NCBI GenBank assembly: GCA_040255585.1 | Contig: JBDZVI010000013.1 | Span: 1 to 48,741, forward strand | Length of the DNA stretch: 48,741 nucleotides | Source of the DNA: JAAYYF01 sp040255585 | Lineage (GTDB): Bacteria; Deinococcota; Deinococci; Deinococcales; Trueperaceae | Direction: 5' to 3' | Program-made: the position numbers and the translations under genes | Notes under the pieces: generated by a model | Databases searched by the model: none | Seen by the model: the letters and a program-made list of their open reading frames with translations, nothing else | Told to the model about the DNA's origin: nothing | Shown here: positions 17,029-25,391 of the stretch, in pieces | Layout: every line of letters begins with the position of its first letter | How positions within the stretch are numbered: position 1 is the first letter of the stretch

Positions 17029-17045
17029 GTTACACCCCAGTTACA
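17029..17045. promoter_or_regulatory. Two GTTACA repeats 11 bp apart upstream of the LuxR-type gene
   Basis: GTTACA at 17029-17034 and 17040-17045, one helical turn apart, about 60 bp before the LuxR-type start. CATAGT (minus strand, 17010-17015) is a possible -10 box. The same half-site forms a palindrome before the M3 peptidase gene at 43875. Confidence 0.35.
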
Positions 17046-17236
17046 GTCGGGAAGCGGGAAACGGCGGGGCTGCAACGCGGAACGAGCGCGATGCGGCTTC
17101 GGGAGGCTGTCCTGGTGCCGATGGAAGGGTTGTGGGCCGGACGCCTAGCCGCGGTGGGCCGAAGCCCTGGGACCGGATCAGAGGAAGCGAGCGTGCCGCA
17201 GCGGTGGGCGGAGCGACGCCGTGCTCCGCGCCCTCG

Positions 17237-18061
17237 TCACCCGCGCGGGTCCCACAGGTCCCTGAGCCCGTCGCCGAGGAGGCTCCAGCCGAGCACCGTC
17301 CAGACGATGGCGACGCCGGGTACTAGCGCCGGGTAGGGGCTCATGGCCATGAAGCCCTGCGCCTCGCGCAGCATGTTCCCCCAGCTGGGCACGTCCGGTG
17401 GGGTACCGAGGCCGAGGAACGAGAGCGCGGCCTCCGCCAGGATGGCGACGGCGAGGCTGAGGCTCGCCTGGACGATCAGCGGCCCCATGGCGCCCGGGAG
17501 GATGTGGCGGAGCAGGAGCCTGCCCGAGCGCACGCCGAGTGCGCGGCCAGCCTCGACGTACTCGCGCTCCTTGAGGCTCAGTACGCTCGACCTTGCGATC
17601 CGCGCGAAGATGGGCACAGAAGCTATCCCGATGGCGACCATGGCGGTCAACGTGCCCGGCTTGTACACGGCCGCCAAGAGCATCGCCATGAGGATGGCCG
17701 GGAAGGCGTACGCCACGTCGATGAGCCGCATGATCACCTCGTCGACCACGCCGCCGAGGAAGCCCGCCAGGGCGCCAAGGAGGCTCCCGGCGGTAAGGGC
17801 GATGCCGACCGCGATGAAACCGACGTAGAGCGTGGAGCGCGCCCCCACCAGCACGCGCGAGAGCAGGTCGCGGCCGAAGTGGTCTGTGCCGAGCGGGAAG
17901 CCCCCAGAGGGCGGCTTCAGCTGACTGGCGAAGTTCATCTTGAGAGGGTCGGTAGGCAACCACATGAAGCTGAGCAGCGCGGCGAGGGCTACGGTCCCGA
18001 CGAGCGCTGCCCCGATGATCAGGTTCGCCCGCTTGGCGACGTCGATCCGTCTGCGGACCAT
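17237..18061 (-). CDS. Peptide/nickel-type ABC transporter permease, DppC family
   Basis: 274 residues with an N-terminal helix, the PLGTDHFGRDLLSRVLVGARSTL segment typical of DppC/OppC, several membrane helices and the EAA loop (EYVEAGRALGVRSGRLLLRHILP) that docks on the ATPase. With the upstream DppB-like permease it forms the membrane channel of a peptide, opine or sugar-oligomer importer. The start codon overlaps the dppB-like stop by one base (TGATG). No dppD/dppF ATPase gene follows, so the ATPases must come from elsewhere. Confidence 0.93.
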   Translation of the reverse strand: MVRRRIDVAKRANLIIGAALVGTVALAALLSFMWLPTDPLKMNFASQLKPPSGGFPLGTDHFGRDLLSRVLVGARSTLYVGFIAVGIALTAGSLLGALAGFLGGVVDEVIMRLIDVAYAFPAILMAMLLAAVYKPGTLTAMVAIGIASVPIFARIARSSVLSLKEREYVEAGRALGVRSGRLLLRHILPGAMGPLIVQASLSLAVAILAEAALSFLGLGTPPDVPSWGNMLREAQGFMAMSPYPALVPGVAIVWTVLGWSLLGDGLRDLWDPRG

Positions 18062-19005
18062 CAGGAGTACCGGATGCGCGGGTCGAGGAGCCCGTACGAG
18101 AGGTCGACGACGAACCCGAGGAAGACGATGGTGGCCGCGTACACGAGGATCTCACCTTGGAGGAGCGGGAAGTCGCGCGTGCCGATGGCCGTCAGCGCCA
18201 GCCGCCCCAGCCCGGGCAGCGCGAACACCTGCTCGACGATGATGGAGCCGATGAAGACGTTGGTCAGGGAGAGGCCCAGGATCGTGATGATCGTGACCAT
18301 GGCGTTGCGCAGGGCATGCTTGAGCACGACGCTGCGCGTGCCGACCCCCTTGGCCCTGGCGGTGCGCACGAAGTCCTGGCTCAGGACCTCGAGCATGGCC
18401 GCGCGGGTCATGCGCATCATCACCGCGGCCTGGCCCAGCCCGAGCGCCACGACGGGTAGCACGAGGCTCCTGAACCACTTCACCGGGTCGGTGTCGAACG
18501 GCGTGAAGCCGCCCGCCGGGAAGAGCCTCAGTCGCACGGAGAAATACAGGATGAAGATGAGGCCAAGCCAGAAGCTCGGGATGGCGGCGCCGACCTGCGA
18601 CAGCGTCATCACGAGCGGGTCCACGAACGTGCCGCGCCGCATGGCGGCGACGATCCCCAGGGGTATCGCGAGCAACGTCGCGACCAGGGCGGCGCCCAGT
18701 GCCAAGGGCACGCTCACCTTGAACCGGTCCTTGATGAGCCGACCGACGGGCTGCTGATAGTTGAGGCTCTCGCCGAAGTCGCCGCGCAGCACGTTCCCGA
18801 GCCAGGCGACGTAACGTCGTGGGGCGGGAACGTCGAGGCCCAGCTTGGTGCGCAGGGCCGCGCGCGCCTCGGCGCTCGAGTTGAGGCCGAGGATGATCTC
18901 GGCGGGATCGCCGGGGACCGCGATGATGGCGGAGAAGACCACGAGGCTGGCCAGCCATACGCTCAGGACGGCGGTGAAGAAGCGCCTGACTGTGAAGGCC
19001 AGCAT
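18061..19005 (-). CDS. Peptide/nickel-type ABC transporter permease, DppB family
   Basis: 314 residues; DppB/OppB-type permease with N-terminal VRRFFTAVLSVWLASLVVFS, the periplasmic segment with VPGDPAEIILG, and the EAA loop SQDFVRTARAKGVGTRSVVLKHALRNA. It pairs with the DppC-like permease next to it. It is separated from the binding-protein gene by 215 bp holding three hairpins, which probably lower its expression relative to the binding protein. Confidence 0.93.
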   Translation of the reverse strand: MLAFTVRRFFTAVLSVWLASLVVFSAIIAVPGDPAEIILGLNSSAEARAALRTKLGLDVPAPRRYVAWLGNVLRGDFGESLNYQQPVGRLIKDRFKVSVPLALGAALVATLLAIPLGIVAAMRRGTFVDPLVMTLSQVGAAIPSFWLGLIFILYFSVRLRLFPAGGFTPFDTDPVKWFRSLVLPVVALGLGQAAVMMRMTRAAMLEVLSQDFVRTARAKGVGTRSVVLKHALRNAMVTIITILGLSLTNVFIGSIIVEQVFALPGLGRLALTAIGTRDFPLLQGEILVYAATIVFLGFVVDLSYGLLDPRIRYS

Positions 19006-19058
19006 CCGGCGTTACCAAGGTCCCTTCGCGGTCGGTTGTGCGTCCGCCCGGTAGTTCG

Positions 19059-19087
19059 AGCCCGCCGCAGTCGTTCGCGGGCGGGCT
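19059..19087. repeat. Hairpin 3 of the binding protein-permease spacer
   Basis: AGCCCGCC (19059-19066) pairs exactly with GGCGGGCT (19080-19087). It is the third hairpin met by transcription on the minus strand. Confidence 0.6.
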
Positions 19088-19091
19088 TGGC

Positions 19092-19127
19092 TTCTGGGGC
19101 GGCGCCGTGGTCGGCGCCGCCCCAGAA
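19092..19127. repeat. Hairpin 2, perfect 15-bp stem
   Basis: TTCTGGGGCGGCGCC (19092-19106) and its exact reverse complement (19113-19127) enclose a 6-base loop. It should form a very stable RNA stem after the binding-protein message. No T-run follows on the minus strand. Confidence 0.75.
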
Positions 19128-19163
19128 CTGGCGATGATCGGGCGCGGCTGAAGCGAGCCCGTC

Positions 19164-19215
19164 GGCTCCGAGCGAGCCGTTCGAACGGCTATGGTCTACC
19201 GGCTCGCTCGGAGCC
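19164..19215. repeat. Hairpin 1, perfect 16-bp stem just after the binding-protein stop
   Basis: GGCTCCGAGCGAGCCG (19164-19179) is the exact reverse complement of 19200-19215. The 20-base loop overlaps a second palindrome, AGCCGTTCGAACGGCT (19175-19190), so two folds compete. It starts 5 bases after the stop codon and could protect the 3' end of the message. Confidence 0.7.
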
Positions 19216-19220
19216 CGCGC

Positions 19221-20744
19221 TCAGTTCGTCTTGAACACCTCGGTCACGTCGATGGCCGGCGTGGGCTGGTCCTGCCAGAAGCCGTAGACGTTCTGCCTGG
19301 CCGCGACGAGGTACGGGGGCGAGAACAGCCACACGTTCACCGCATCGTTCGCGATGATCTTGGCGATCTCCTGGTAGGCGGCCGTCTCGGCGGCCGTGCT
19401 GTCGGCCGCTTCGGCCTCGCCGAGCAGCTCGCCGATGCGCGGGTTGTCGTAGTGGTAGTAGTAGCCGGGGTTGGCGTAGACGTTGATGTCGCGGGGCTCG
19501 GAGTGCCCGATGATCGTCATGTCGTAATCGCCACCGAGGAAGATGCGCTGGATCCAGGTGCCCCACTCGACGATGCTCAGCTCGACGTTTATGCCGACGT
19601 CGCGCAGCATCTGGGCTACCACTTCGCCGCTGCGCCGCTCGATGACGTAAGGTTCGGGCAGCTCGAAGTGGATGGTGAGGCCGTCGGCGTAGCCAGCCTC
19701 GGCGAGTAGTTCCTTGGCGCGCTGCGGGTCGTACGGGTACGTGTTCGAGAGGTCGATGTAGTACGGCTCGGAGGGGCTCATATGGGAGCCGATGACCGTG
19801 CCGAGACCGAACATGGCGCCTTGCACGATGGCCTGCTTGTCGATCGCCATGGTGATGGCCTGGCGCACGCGCACGTCGTCGAAGGGGGGACGGGTGTTGT
19901 TCATCGCCACCGTGATCTCGGTGGTCATGGTGCCCTCTGTGCCCTTCAGATCGGGGCTACCGCCCAACACCAGGTACTGCTCGGACGTGACGCCCGTCAG
20001 GTCGATGTCGCCGGCCTGCAGCGCGGCGAAACGCGTGTTGGCGTCGCTGATGATCTTGAACACGGCCTTGTCGAGGTACGGCACGCCCGCGACGTAGTAG
20101 TCGGGGTTGCGCTCGAGTACGACCTCGCTGCCTTCCGTGTAAGACGCGAACTTGAAGGGGCCGGTGCCGATGGGCTGCGAGCGCTGGGTGTCGGCCTTCG
20201 CCGCGGGGTAGATGATCGAGTCGGGGCGGGCGAGGTCGTAGAGGAGGCCGCGGCTCGGCTTGCTGAGAGTGAAGACGACCGTGTGGTCGTCGGGCGCCGC
20301 GATGTCCTCGATGGCTGCGTAGTATTCGGGGTGCGTGTGGCCCGACTCCGGGTCGCGCGCGCGCTCGAACTTGGCCACCACGTCTGCCGCCGTGAACGCG
20401 CTGCCGTCATGGAACTTCACACCCTGGCGCAGGTGGAACGTCCAGATGAGACCGTCGGCGCTGACGTCGTACGATTCGGCGAGCCCGGGCACGATGGCGC
20501 CGGTGCGATCGAACTTGACCAGACCCTCGAAGACGTTGTTGTACACGACGCGCGGGATCTCCTGCGACGTCGAGGCCGTCGGGTCCCAACCGGGCGGGTC
20601 GGCCGTGATGGCGACCGTGAGCGTGCCCCCCGAGACCGGGGCGGGGTCCTGGGCGAGGGCGCTCCCGAACAGGAGCGCGCACGCCAACGCTGCCGCGGTG
20701 AGCAGCCTGCCGCCGCGAGCCGATGCGATACGGGTAACGACCAT
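19221..20744 (-). CDS. ABC transporter substrate-binding protein, peptide/SBP_bac_5 family
   Basis: 507 residues, exported: the signal peptide (RGGRLLTAAALACALLFGSALAQ) is followed by SGGTLTVAITADPPGWDPT and the family pattern of GLAESYDVSADGLIWTFHLRQGVKFHDGSAFTAADVV. It would capture a peptide, opine or similar ligand and deliver it to the DppB/DppC pair. The ATG at 20744 is chosen over longer frames because AGGAGG lies 8 bases upstream and a signal peptide follows. The adjacent M20 peptidase and SDR suggest that the imported compound is hydrolysed and then oxidised. Ligand unknown. Confidence 0.95.
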   Translation of the reverse strand: MVVTRIASARGGRLLTAAALACALLFGSALAQDPAPVSGGTLTVAITADPPGWDPTASTSQEIPRVVYNNVFEGLVKFDRTGAIVPGLAESYDVSADGLIWTFHLRQGVKFHDGSAFTAADVVAKFERARDPESGHTHPEYYAAIEDIAAPDDHTVVFTLSKPSRGLLYDLARPDSIIYPAAKADTQRSQPIGTGPFKFASYTEGSEVVLERNPDYYVAGVPYLDKAVFKIISDANTRFAALQAGDIDLTGVTSEQYLVLGGSPDLKGTEGTMTTEITVAMNNTRPPFDDVRVRQAITMAIDKQAIVQGAMFGLGTVIGSHMSPSEPYYIDLSNTYPYDPQRAKELLAEAGYADGLTIHFELPEPYVIERRSGEVVAQMLRDVGINVELSIVEWGTWIQRIFLGGDYDMTIIGHSEPRDINVYANPGYYYHYDNPRIGELLGEAEAADSTAAETAAYQEIAKIIANDAVNVWLFSPPYLVAARQNVYGFWQDQPTPAIDVTEVFKTN

Positions 20745-20779
20745 CGAAGGTCCTCCTAAGCGACCGGTAGTCGAGAAGT

Positions 20780-20801
20780 GGCTCCTAGTGCCTAGGGAGC
20801 C
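20780..20801. repeat. Imperfect hairpin between the M20 and binding-protein genes
   Basis: GGCTCC-TAG pairs with CTA-GGGAGCC with one bulged base. It lies in the 68-bp spacer, before the AGGAGG of the binding-protein gene, and may be a processing or attenuation site. Confidence 0.35.
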
Positions 20802-20812
20802 GGCTCCGGTCA

Positions 20813-22075
20813 TCAGTCGTGTGACGCGAGATAAGTTACCGCAGCCGCGGCGTACAGGCGAGCACTGGTCACGACCTCCCGCAGGCGCACGAACTCGTCG
20901 ACCTGGTGCGGGATCGTCCTGTCGCCCGGTCCGACCGTCACTATCGGGATGTTGAGCCACGCCCACAGGAACGTGCCGTCGGTCGCGCCGGGCACGCCGC
21001 CGTAGCGCGGTGGCGTGCCGAGCACGGCAGGGTAGACGCTCTCGAGCGCACGCACCAGGGGGTCGTCGTCGGCCGTCTGCGTCCATGGGCGCGACTCGAA
21101 GACGTCGATGTGGAAGCGCAAGCGCTCCGTGCCGGCCTCGAGCTCGGCGGCGATGCGCCGAAGCTCTGCCTCGATCTCCGCATGGTCCTGACCCGGCACG
21201 GTCCTGATGTCGAGCGCCAGGTACGCCTCTTCCGGCATGACGTTGAGCTGCGCCTCGCCCGAGGCAGGCGAGCGCACGATGGTCGGGGTTAGCCAAGGCA
21301 GCCCCAGGTACTCGTGCGAACCGAGGCGCGCCTGTTCACGCCGTTCGTACTCGCGCAAGGCGACGATGAAGTCGGCCACGCCGCGGTTCGGGTTGACGCC
21401 CGCGTACGGCATGGCGCCGTGGCTCATGACGCCGACCACGCGCACGTTCACGCGCATGGCGCCCTTCTGGAAGAGGCAGAGCTCGTTCTCCTCCGGTTCG
21501 GCCACGATGCAGCCGTCGACGGCGTCGCCCCAGCCGTTGTTGATGAACGCCTTGATGCCAAGCATCATGTCCTCTTCGTCGGCCACGATGCCGAGGCGGA
21601 TACGCCCGGTCAGGTCGGGCGCCACGCGCATGACGGCCTCGAGCGCCGCGATGCTGGCGGCGACCCCGGCCTTCATGTCCGCGCTGCCGCGCCCGTGCAA
21701 CACCTCGCCGTCGCCAGCGCGCCGCTCGATGCGGCCCTCGAAGGGCGGCACCTTCCACTTGCTCGGGTCGCCCTCCGTCACGACGTCCGTGTGCCCCTCG
21801 AACATGAGCGTGCGGTGCTTGGCCGGATCGAAGCCGCTACCCTCCCAATCGCAGATCACGTTCGGCCGGTTCGGGGCGGCCTCGTCGAGGATGGGCGCGA
21901 GGCCGAGCGCTTCCAGCTGTTGCGCGACGTAGGCGGCCGCGGCCGCCTCGGTCGTGCCGGCCTTGGCGTCGTACACGCTCCTGACCCGCACGAGCCCCTG
22001 CGCGAGCTCCGCGACGCGGGTCGGGTCGACGGCCGCCGCGGCGCGCTCGGCCAGGTCGGATGGGAACGTGCTCAT
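20813..22075 (-). CDS. M20 family metallopeptidase (ArgE/DapE-like deacylase)
   Basis: 420 residues with the metal-binding set of the M20 family: FEGHTDVV, GRGSADMKAG, the catalytic Glu pair in ADEEDMM and a final His in TIPHQVDEF. The central dimerisation domain contains VVGVMSHGAMPYAG. Family members remove acyl groups or cleave dipeptides (ArgE, DapE, CPG2). The exact substrate is not evident. The ATG at 22075 (MSTFPSDLAERA) is preferred to longer frames. It lies 52 bp after the SDR gene and 68 bp before the binding-protein gene, so it probably acts on the imported substrate in the cytoplasm. Confidence 0.93.
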   Translation of the reverse strand: MSTFPSDLAERAAAAVDPTRVAELAQGLVRVRSVYDAKAGTTEAAAAAYVAQQLEALGLAPILDEAAPNRPNVICDWEGSGFDPAKHRTLMFEGHTDVVTEGDPSKWKVPPFEGRIERRAGDGEVLHGRGSADMKAGVAASIAALEAVMRVAPDLTGRIRLGIVADEEDMMLGIKAFINNGWGDAVDGCIVAEPEENELCLFQKGAMRVNVRVVGVMSHGAMPYAGVNPNRGVADFIVALREYERREQARLGSHEYLGLPWLTPTIVRSPASGEAQLNVMPEEAYLALDIRTVPGQDHAEIEAELRRIAAELEAGTERLRFHIDVFESRPWTQTADDDPLVRALESVYPAVLGTPPRYGGVPGATDGTFLWAWLNIPIVTVGPGDRTIPHQVDEFVRLREVVTSARLYAAAAVTYLASHD

Positions 22076-22127
22076 AGCGGTCTGGCGCGGCGAGCGGGCT
22101 GCGCGACCGGTTCCATGTTGGAAGCGC

Positions 22128-22907
22128 TCACAGCGGCGGGGTGAAGCGGCCGTCCTGCGCGGTCCAGCCGCCGTCCACATAAAGGAGCGAGCCGGTCACG
22201 AACGACGCCGCGTCCGACACGAGGAACACGACCGCGCCGACGAGCTCGCTCGGTTGCGACCAACGCCCGAGCGCGCTCTTCTCCGCGTAGGCCCTGTACC
22301 ACTCGGGCCGGTCCTTGATCTGTTGCGTGAGGGGCGTCTCGACGACGCCGGGCGCGACGGCGTTGGCCCTCACGCCCTTCGGGCCGAGCTCGGAGGCGAG
22401 CGCGCGGATCATCTGAAGCGTGCCGGCCTTGGTGGCGGCGTAGACGCCCTGGCCGGGCTCCACGACCTGCGAGCGGATGCTCGAGAAGAACACGAGGCTG
22501 CCCTTGCCCTGCGCGGCCATGCGCTTGCCGGCAGAGCGCATCACGTTGAAGCTGCCCTTGAGGTTCACGTTGATGACGCGGTCGAACTCCTCACCGTTCA
22601 GGTCGAGGAGCTGCTTGCGCACGTTGATGGAGGGCGTGCACACGACGGCATCGAGGCGCTTCATGCCGTCGACGAGGTCGCTCACGGCCGCGGGGTCGGT
22701 GATGTCGACGGTGGCGGAGGCGGCCGAGTAGCCGTCTGCCATGAGTTCGGCTGCCGCTGACTTGGCCGCCCCCTCGTTGGTGTCGGCGCACGTGACGACG
22801 GCGCCGAAGTCGGCGAGCCCCTTCGCGGTGGCGCGGCCGATCCCGGAGCCGGCGCCGATGACGAGGACCTCACGGTCGGTGAGGTCGAACAGTTCGCGGT
22901 AGTTCAT
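22128..22907 (-). CDS. Short-chain dehydrogenase/reductase
   Basis: 259 residues, classical SDR fold: cofactor motif GAGSGIGRATAKG, CADTNEG (an Asp after strand 2, favouring NAD), catalytic Ser in FFSSIRSQ and YAATK, and the C-terminal SFVTGSLLYVDGGW. The usual NNAG after strand 4 is CTPSIN, an uncommon variant. The ATG at 22907 follows GGGAAG. It is the first gene of the SDR-M20-binding protein-permease operon. Substrate unknown; likely a hydroxy or keto compound linked to the imported ligand. Confidence 0.93.
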   Translation of the reverse strand: MNYRELFDLTDREVLVIGAGSGIGRATAKGLADFGAVVTCADTNEGAAKSAAAELMADGYSAASATVDITDPAAVSDLVDGMKRLDAVVCTPSINVRKQLLDLNGEEFDRVINVNLKGSFNVMRSAGKRMAAQGKGSLVFFSSIRSQVVEPGQGVYAATKAGTLQMIRALASELGPKGVRANAVAPGVVETPLTQQIKDRPEWYRAYAEKSALGRWSQPSELVGAVVFLVSDAASFVTGSLLYVDGGWTAQDGRFTPPL

Positions 22908-23057
22908 CGCTGCTTCCCTTCCAATCGAGGCTGGAGAGTCGTGGCGCGCTTCGAGTCGACCGCGCTCCACCGGTTCCTCGACGGGCGCGCGGCTCGACGC
23001 GGGCAGACACCCCTCGCACCGAGACGGGTAGTCCCGTCGGCCAGTTGGCTGAAGCGA

Positions 23058-23063
23058 TTCTAG
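23058..23063 (-). promoter_or_regulatory. Candidate -10 box of the SDR operon
   Basis: TAGAAT on the minus strand, about 150 bp before the SDR start, directly after the palindrome 23064-23080. The palindrome would occupy the -35/-10 spacer. Confidence 0.35.
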
Positions 23064-23080
23064 CCCCGCGTAGCGCGGGG
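23064..23080. repeat. 7-bp palindrome in the rluD-SDR spacer
   Basis: CCCCGCG-TAG-CGCGGGG. It could be the 3' hairpin of the rluD message or an operator in the SDR promoter. A second hairpin, GTCCGC-TCGG-GCGGAC (23091-23106), lies just before it on the minus strand. Confidence 0.45.
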
Positions 23081-23141
23081 GTTTACGGGTGTCCGCTCGG
23101 GCGGACGGCGAGAAGGAGCGGTCGACCCGGAGGACGACCCC

Positions 23142-24092
23142 CTAGAGGTCGGCGCCGCCCGGCGGCGGCCACGCGCCACCAAGGCGCAACCAGGCCTCCA
23201 CCATGTCGGTCGGAACCTGGGCGATGAACGTGACCGCCTGATCGTCGCGCGGGTGCGGCACCGTCAGGCGGTAGGCATGCAGCGCCTGGCGCCCGAGGAC
23301 GCTCGACGCGTGCCCGTACACTTCGTCGGCCAGGATGGGCGCCCCGACGTGGGCGAGGTGGACGCGGATCTGATGCGTGCGCCCGGAGCGGGGGATGGCC
23401 TTCACCAACGTGTGCCCGGGAAGACGGCCGAGGACGCGGAAGTTCGTGGTGGCGGTCTTCTGGTTCTCGCCTCCGACCGTCATCATCTGCCGCCGCACAG
23501 AGTGGCGTCCGATGGGCGCGTCGACGGAGAGGCCGTCGGCGACCTCGCCGACGACGATGGCGACGTACTCCTTCTGCGTGAAGCGCTTCTTGAACGAGTG
23601 CGAGAGGTGACGGTGCGCCTCGTCGTTCTTCGCGACCACCATCACGCCGGACGTGTCTTTGTCGAGCCGGTGGACGATGCCCGGACGGTAGGCCTCGTCG
23701 CTGGGGTCCTGGTTCCACTCCTTCGCCAACGGCATCCGCCCAAGGAGGGCGTTCACGACCGTGCCGGTGCGTAGGGTCGCCGTAGGGTGCGCGACCATGC
23801 CGGGCGGCTTGTCGATGGCGACGAGGTCGTCGTCCTGGTAGATGATGTGGACGTCGGTGTCCTCAGGCTCCACGAACATGGGGCGCGGCGGCGGCAGGAC
23901 GACGGAGACGATCTCCTCGCCCGTGAGCTTGGCGCTCGCCTTGCCTACCGGCCGCCCGTCGACCGTGACGTACCCCTCGCTCACGAGCTCCTTCGCGTAC
24001 GTGCGCGAGAGCTCGAGCGCTTGGGCGATCGCGACGTCGAGTCGCTCGCCGGCCGGGGCCGCGAAGGTACGGAACTCCACCGGAGAGAGCAT
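23142..24092 (-). CDS. rluD: Ribosomal large-subunit pseudouridine synthase, RluD type
   Basis: 316 residues: an S4 RNA-binding domain (about 10-70; RLDVAIAQALELSRTYAKELVSEGYVTVDG) and an RluA-family catalytic domain with HRLDKDTSG (Asp144 is the nucleophile), FTQKEYVAIV and SGRTHQIRVHLAHVGAPI. It modifies uridines of 23S rRNA, in RluD at helix 69. The ATG at 24092 has little ribosome-site support. TATGCT (24088-24093) overlaps it and is 7 bases before an in-frame GTG at 24080, so a start there (VEFRTF) is equally plausible. Confidence 0.94.
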   Translation of the reverse strand: MLSPVEFRTFAAPAGERLDVAIAQALELSRTYAKELVSEGYVTVDGRPVGKASAKLTGEEIVSVVLPPPRPMFVEPEDTDVHIIYQDDDLVAIDKPPGMVAHPTATLRTGTVVNALLGRMPLAKEWNQDPSDEAYRPGIVHRLDKDTSGVMVVAKNDEAHRHLSHSFKKRFTQKEYVAIVVGEVADGLSVDAPIGRHSVRRQMMTVGGENQKTATTNFRVLGRLPGHTLVKAIPRSGRTHQIRVHLAHVGAPILADEVYGHASSVLGRQALHAYRLTVPHPRDDQAVTFIAQVPTDMVEAWLRLGGAWPPPGGADL

Positions 24093-24142
24093 ATCCCTAG
24101 CCGTGACGGCTCGCCGTCCTAACCCCGACGCCGGGTGCGTGC

Positions 24143-24226
24143 TATCGCTGGTGCGCGCTGTCGTGGGTAGTCCGTTGTCGCCGGTCGCCCCCTGTCGCTG
24201 GTAGCCCGCTGCCTCGGGTCGCTCGC
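24143..24226. repeat. Five imperfect 16-17-bp direct repeats upstream of plsX
   Basis: Units start at 24143, 24159, 24176, 24193 and 24210 and follow TGTCGCTGGTnGCCCGC loosely. The second to fifth are exactly 17 bp long. They end 24 bp before the plsX -10 box. They may be a degenerate minisatellite or repeated protein sites. Confidence 0.4.
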
Positions 24227-24249
24227 GAACCGTACGGAGTCGGCGGCGC

Positions 24250-24255
24250 TATACT
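24250..24255 (+). promoter_or_regulatory. -10 box of plsX, leaderless type
   Basis: TATACT, 8 bases before the ATG at 24264. With transcription starting about 7 bases downstream, the mRNA would begin at or next to the start codon. No ribosome site is present. Confidence 0.6.
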
Positions 24256-24263
24256 GACCGCGC

Positions 24264-25331
24264 ATGGGACAACCGAACGGCGTCCAGGACACGCAACCCA
24301 GCGCATCAGGCCCACTACCCGGACCCGTGGCGCTCGACGCCATGGGCGGCGAACGGATGCCGGACGCCGCCGTCGTAGGCGCGCTAGCCGCGCAGCGCCT
24401 CGGGCATCCGGTCGTGCTCGTCGGCGACGAGGCGCGCTTGCGCGAAGAGCTGGCACGGCACGGGGGCGACCTGCCGATCGTGCACGCCCCCGACGTCATC
24501 GGCATGGACGAGCACGCCACCGACGTCAGGCGACGCAGGGAGTCGAGCGTGATGGTCGCCATGCGGCTCGTCAAGGAGGGGCGTGCGGCGGCGTGCGTCT
24601 CCATGGGCCACTCCGGGGCCACCATGGCCGCCGCCACCTTCGAGCTCGGGCGCGTGCCCGGTGTGGACCGCGCCGCCATCCTGGCGGCGCTGCCGACGGC
24701 CAAGGGCGCCACCGCGCTCATCGACGCCGGCGCCAACGTCGACTGCAAGCCCCAGTACCTGCAGCAGTTCGCCGTGATGGGCAGCGCCTACGTCCGCACG
24801 GTCTGGAACGTCGGGGAGCCGACCGTTGGGCTCATCTCCAACGGCGAGGAGCCTGGCAAAGGCAACGAGCTCACCCGCGCGGCGCACGAGCTGCTCCGCG
24901 CCACGAGCGGTATCCGCTTCTCGGGCAACGTGGAGGGCAGGGACCTCTTCACCGGGGTCGTCGACGTCGTCGTCACCGACGGCTTCACGGGGAACGTGAT
25001 CCTCAAGCAGGCGGAGGGGGAGGCCAAGGCCATCTTCGCGTGGGTGAGGGAAGCCCTCGGCTCCGGCTTCCGCGCGCGCCTCGGCGGCCTCCTAGTCAGG
25101 CCCGCCTTGCGCGGCCTCGCCAAACGCCTCGACCCCTCGGAGTACGGCGCGCAGCCCCTCCTCGGCGTCAAGGGCTACGCCTTCATCGGGCACGGGTCGG
25201 CGGACGCGAAGGCCGTCACCAGCGCCATCCTTACTGCCAGGAAGGCGTTGGCCGCTCAGGCCATCGAGCGGCTGACCGCCGCCATGACCTCCTTGGACGC
25301 TCAGCGTCATCCGGTGGCCGACGCGGGCTAG
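24264..25331 (+). CDS. plsX: Phosphate acyltransferase PlsX
   Basis: 355 residues. It converts acyl-ACP and phosphate to acyl-phosphate at the membrane surface, the first step of glycerolipid synthesis in the PlsX/PlsY pathway. Family motifs: VALDAMGGERMPDAAV, SMGHSGATMAAA, GLISNGEEPGKGNEL, GNVEGRDLFTGVVDVVVTDGFTGNV and the C-terminal EYGAQPLLGVKG. An extra 20 Pro/Gly-rich residues precede the domain. TATACT 8 bases before the ATG fixes the start as leaderless. It is divergent from rluD, and fab genes that often accompany plsX are not present. Confidence 0.96.
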   Translation: MGQPNGVQDTQPSASGPLPGPVALDAMGGERMPDAAVVGALAAQRLGHPVVLVGDEARLREELARHGGDLPIVHAPDVIGMDEHATDVRRRRESSVMVAMRLVKEGRAAACVSMGHSGATMAAATFELGRVPGVDRAAILAALPTAKGATALIDAGANVDCKPQYLQQFAVMGSAYVRTVWNVGEPTVGLISNGEEPGKGNELTRAAHELLRATSGIRFSGNVEGRDLFTGVVDVVVTDGFTGNVILKQAEGEAKAIFAWVREALGSGFRARLGGLLVRPALRGLAKRLDPSEYGAQPLLGVKGYAFIGHGSADAKAVTSAILTARKALAAQAIERLTAAMTSLDAQRHPVADAG

Positions 25332-25391
25332 GTGCGCGCCAAGGCGCGCTTAGGCGCTACTCAGGGCACCTCGGGCGCCTTGGCGCGCACC
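25331..25391. terminator. Two-way terminator between plsX and the lipoprotein gene
   Basis: The 17 bases at 25331-25347 (GGTGCGCGCCAAGGCGC) are the exact reverse complement of 25375-25391, with a 27-base loop. Each arm is also nearly self-complementary. The stem starts on the last base of the plsX stop and covers the end of the convergent lipoprotein gene. No T-run is present. Confidence 0.5.
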
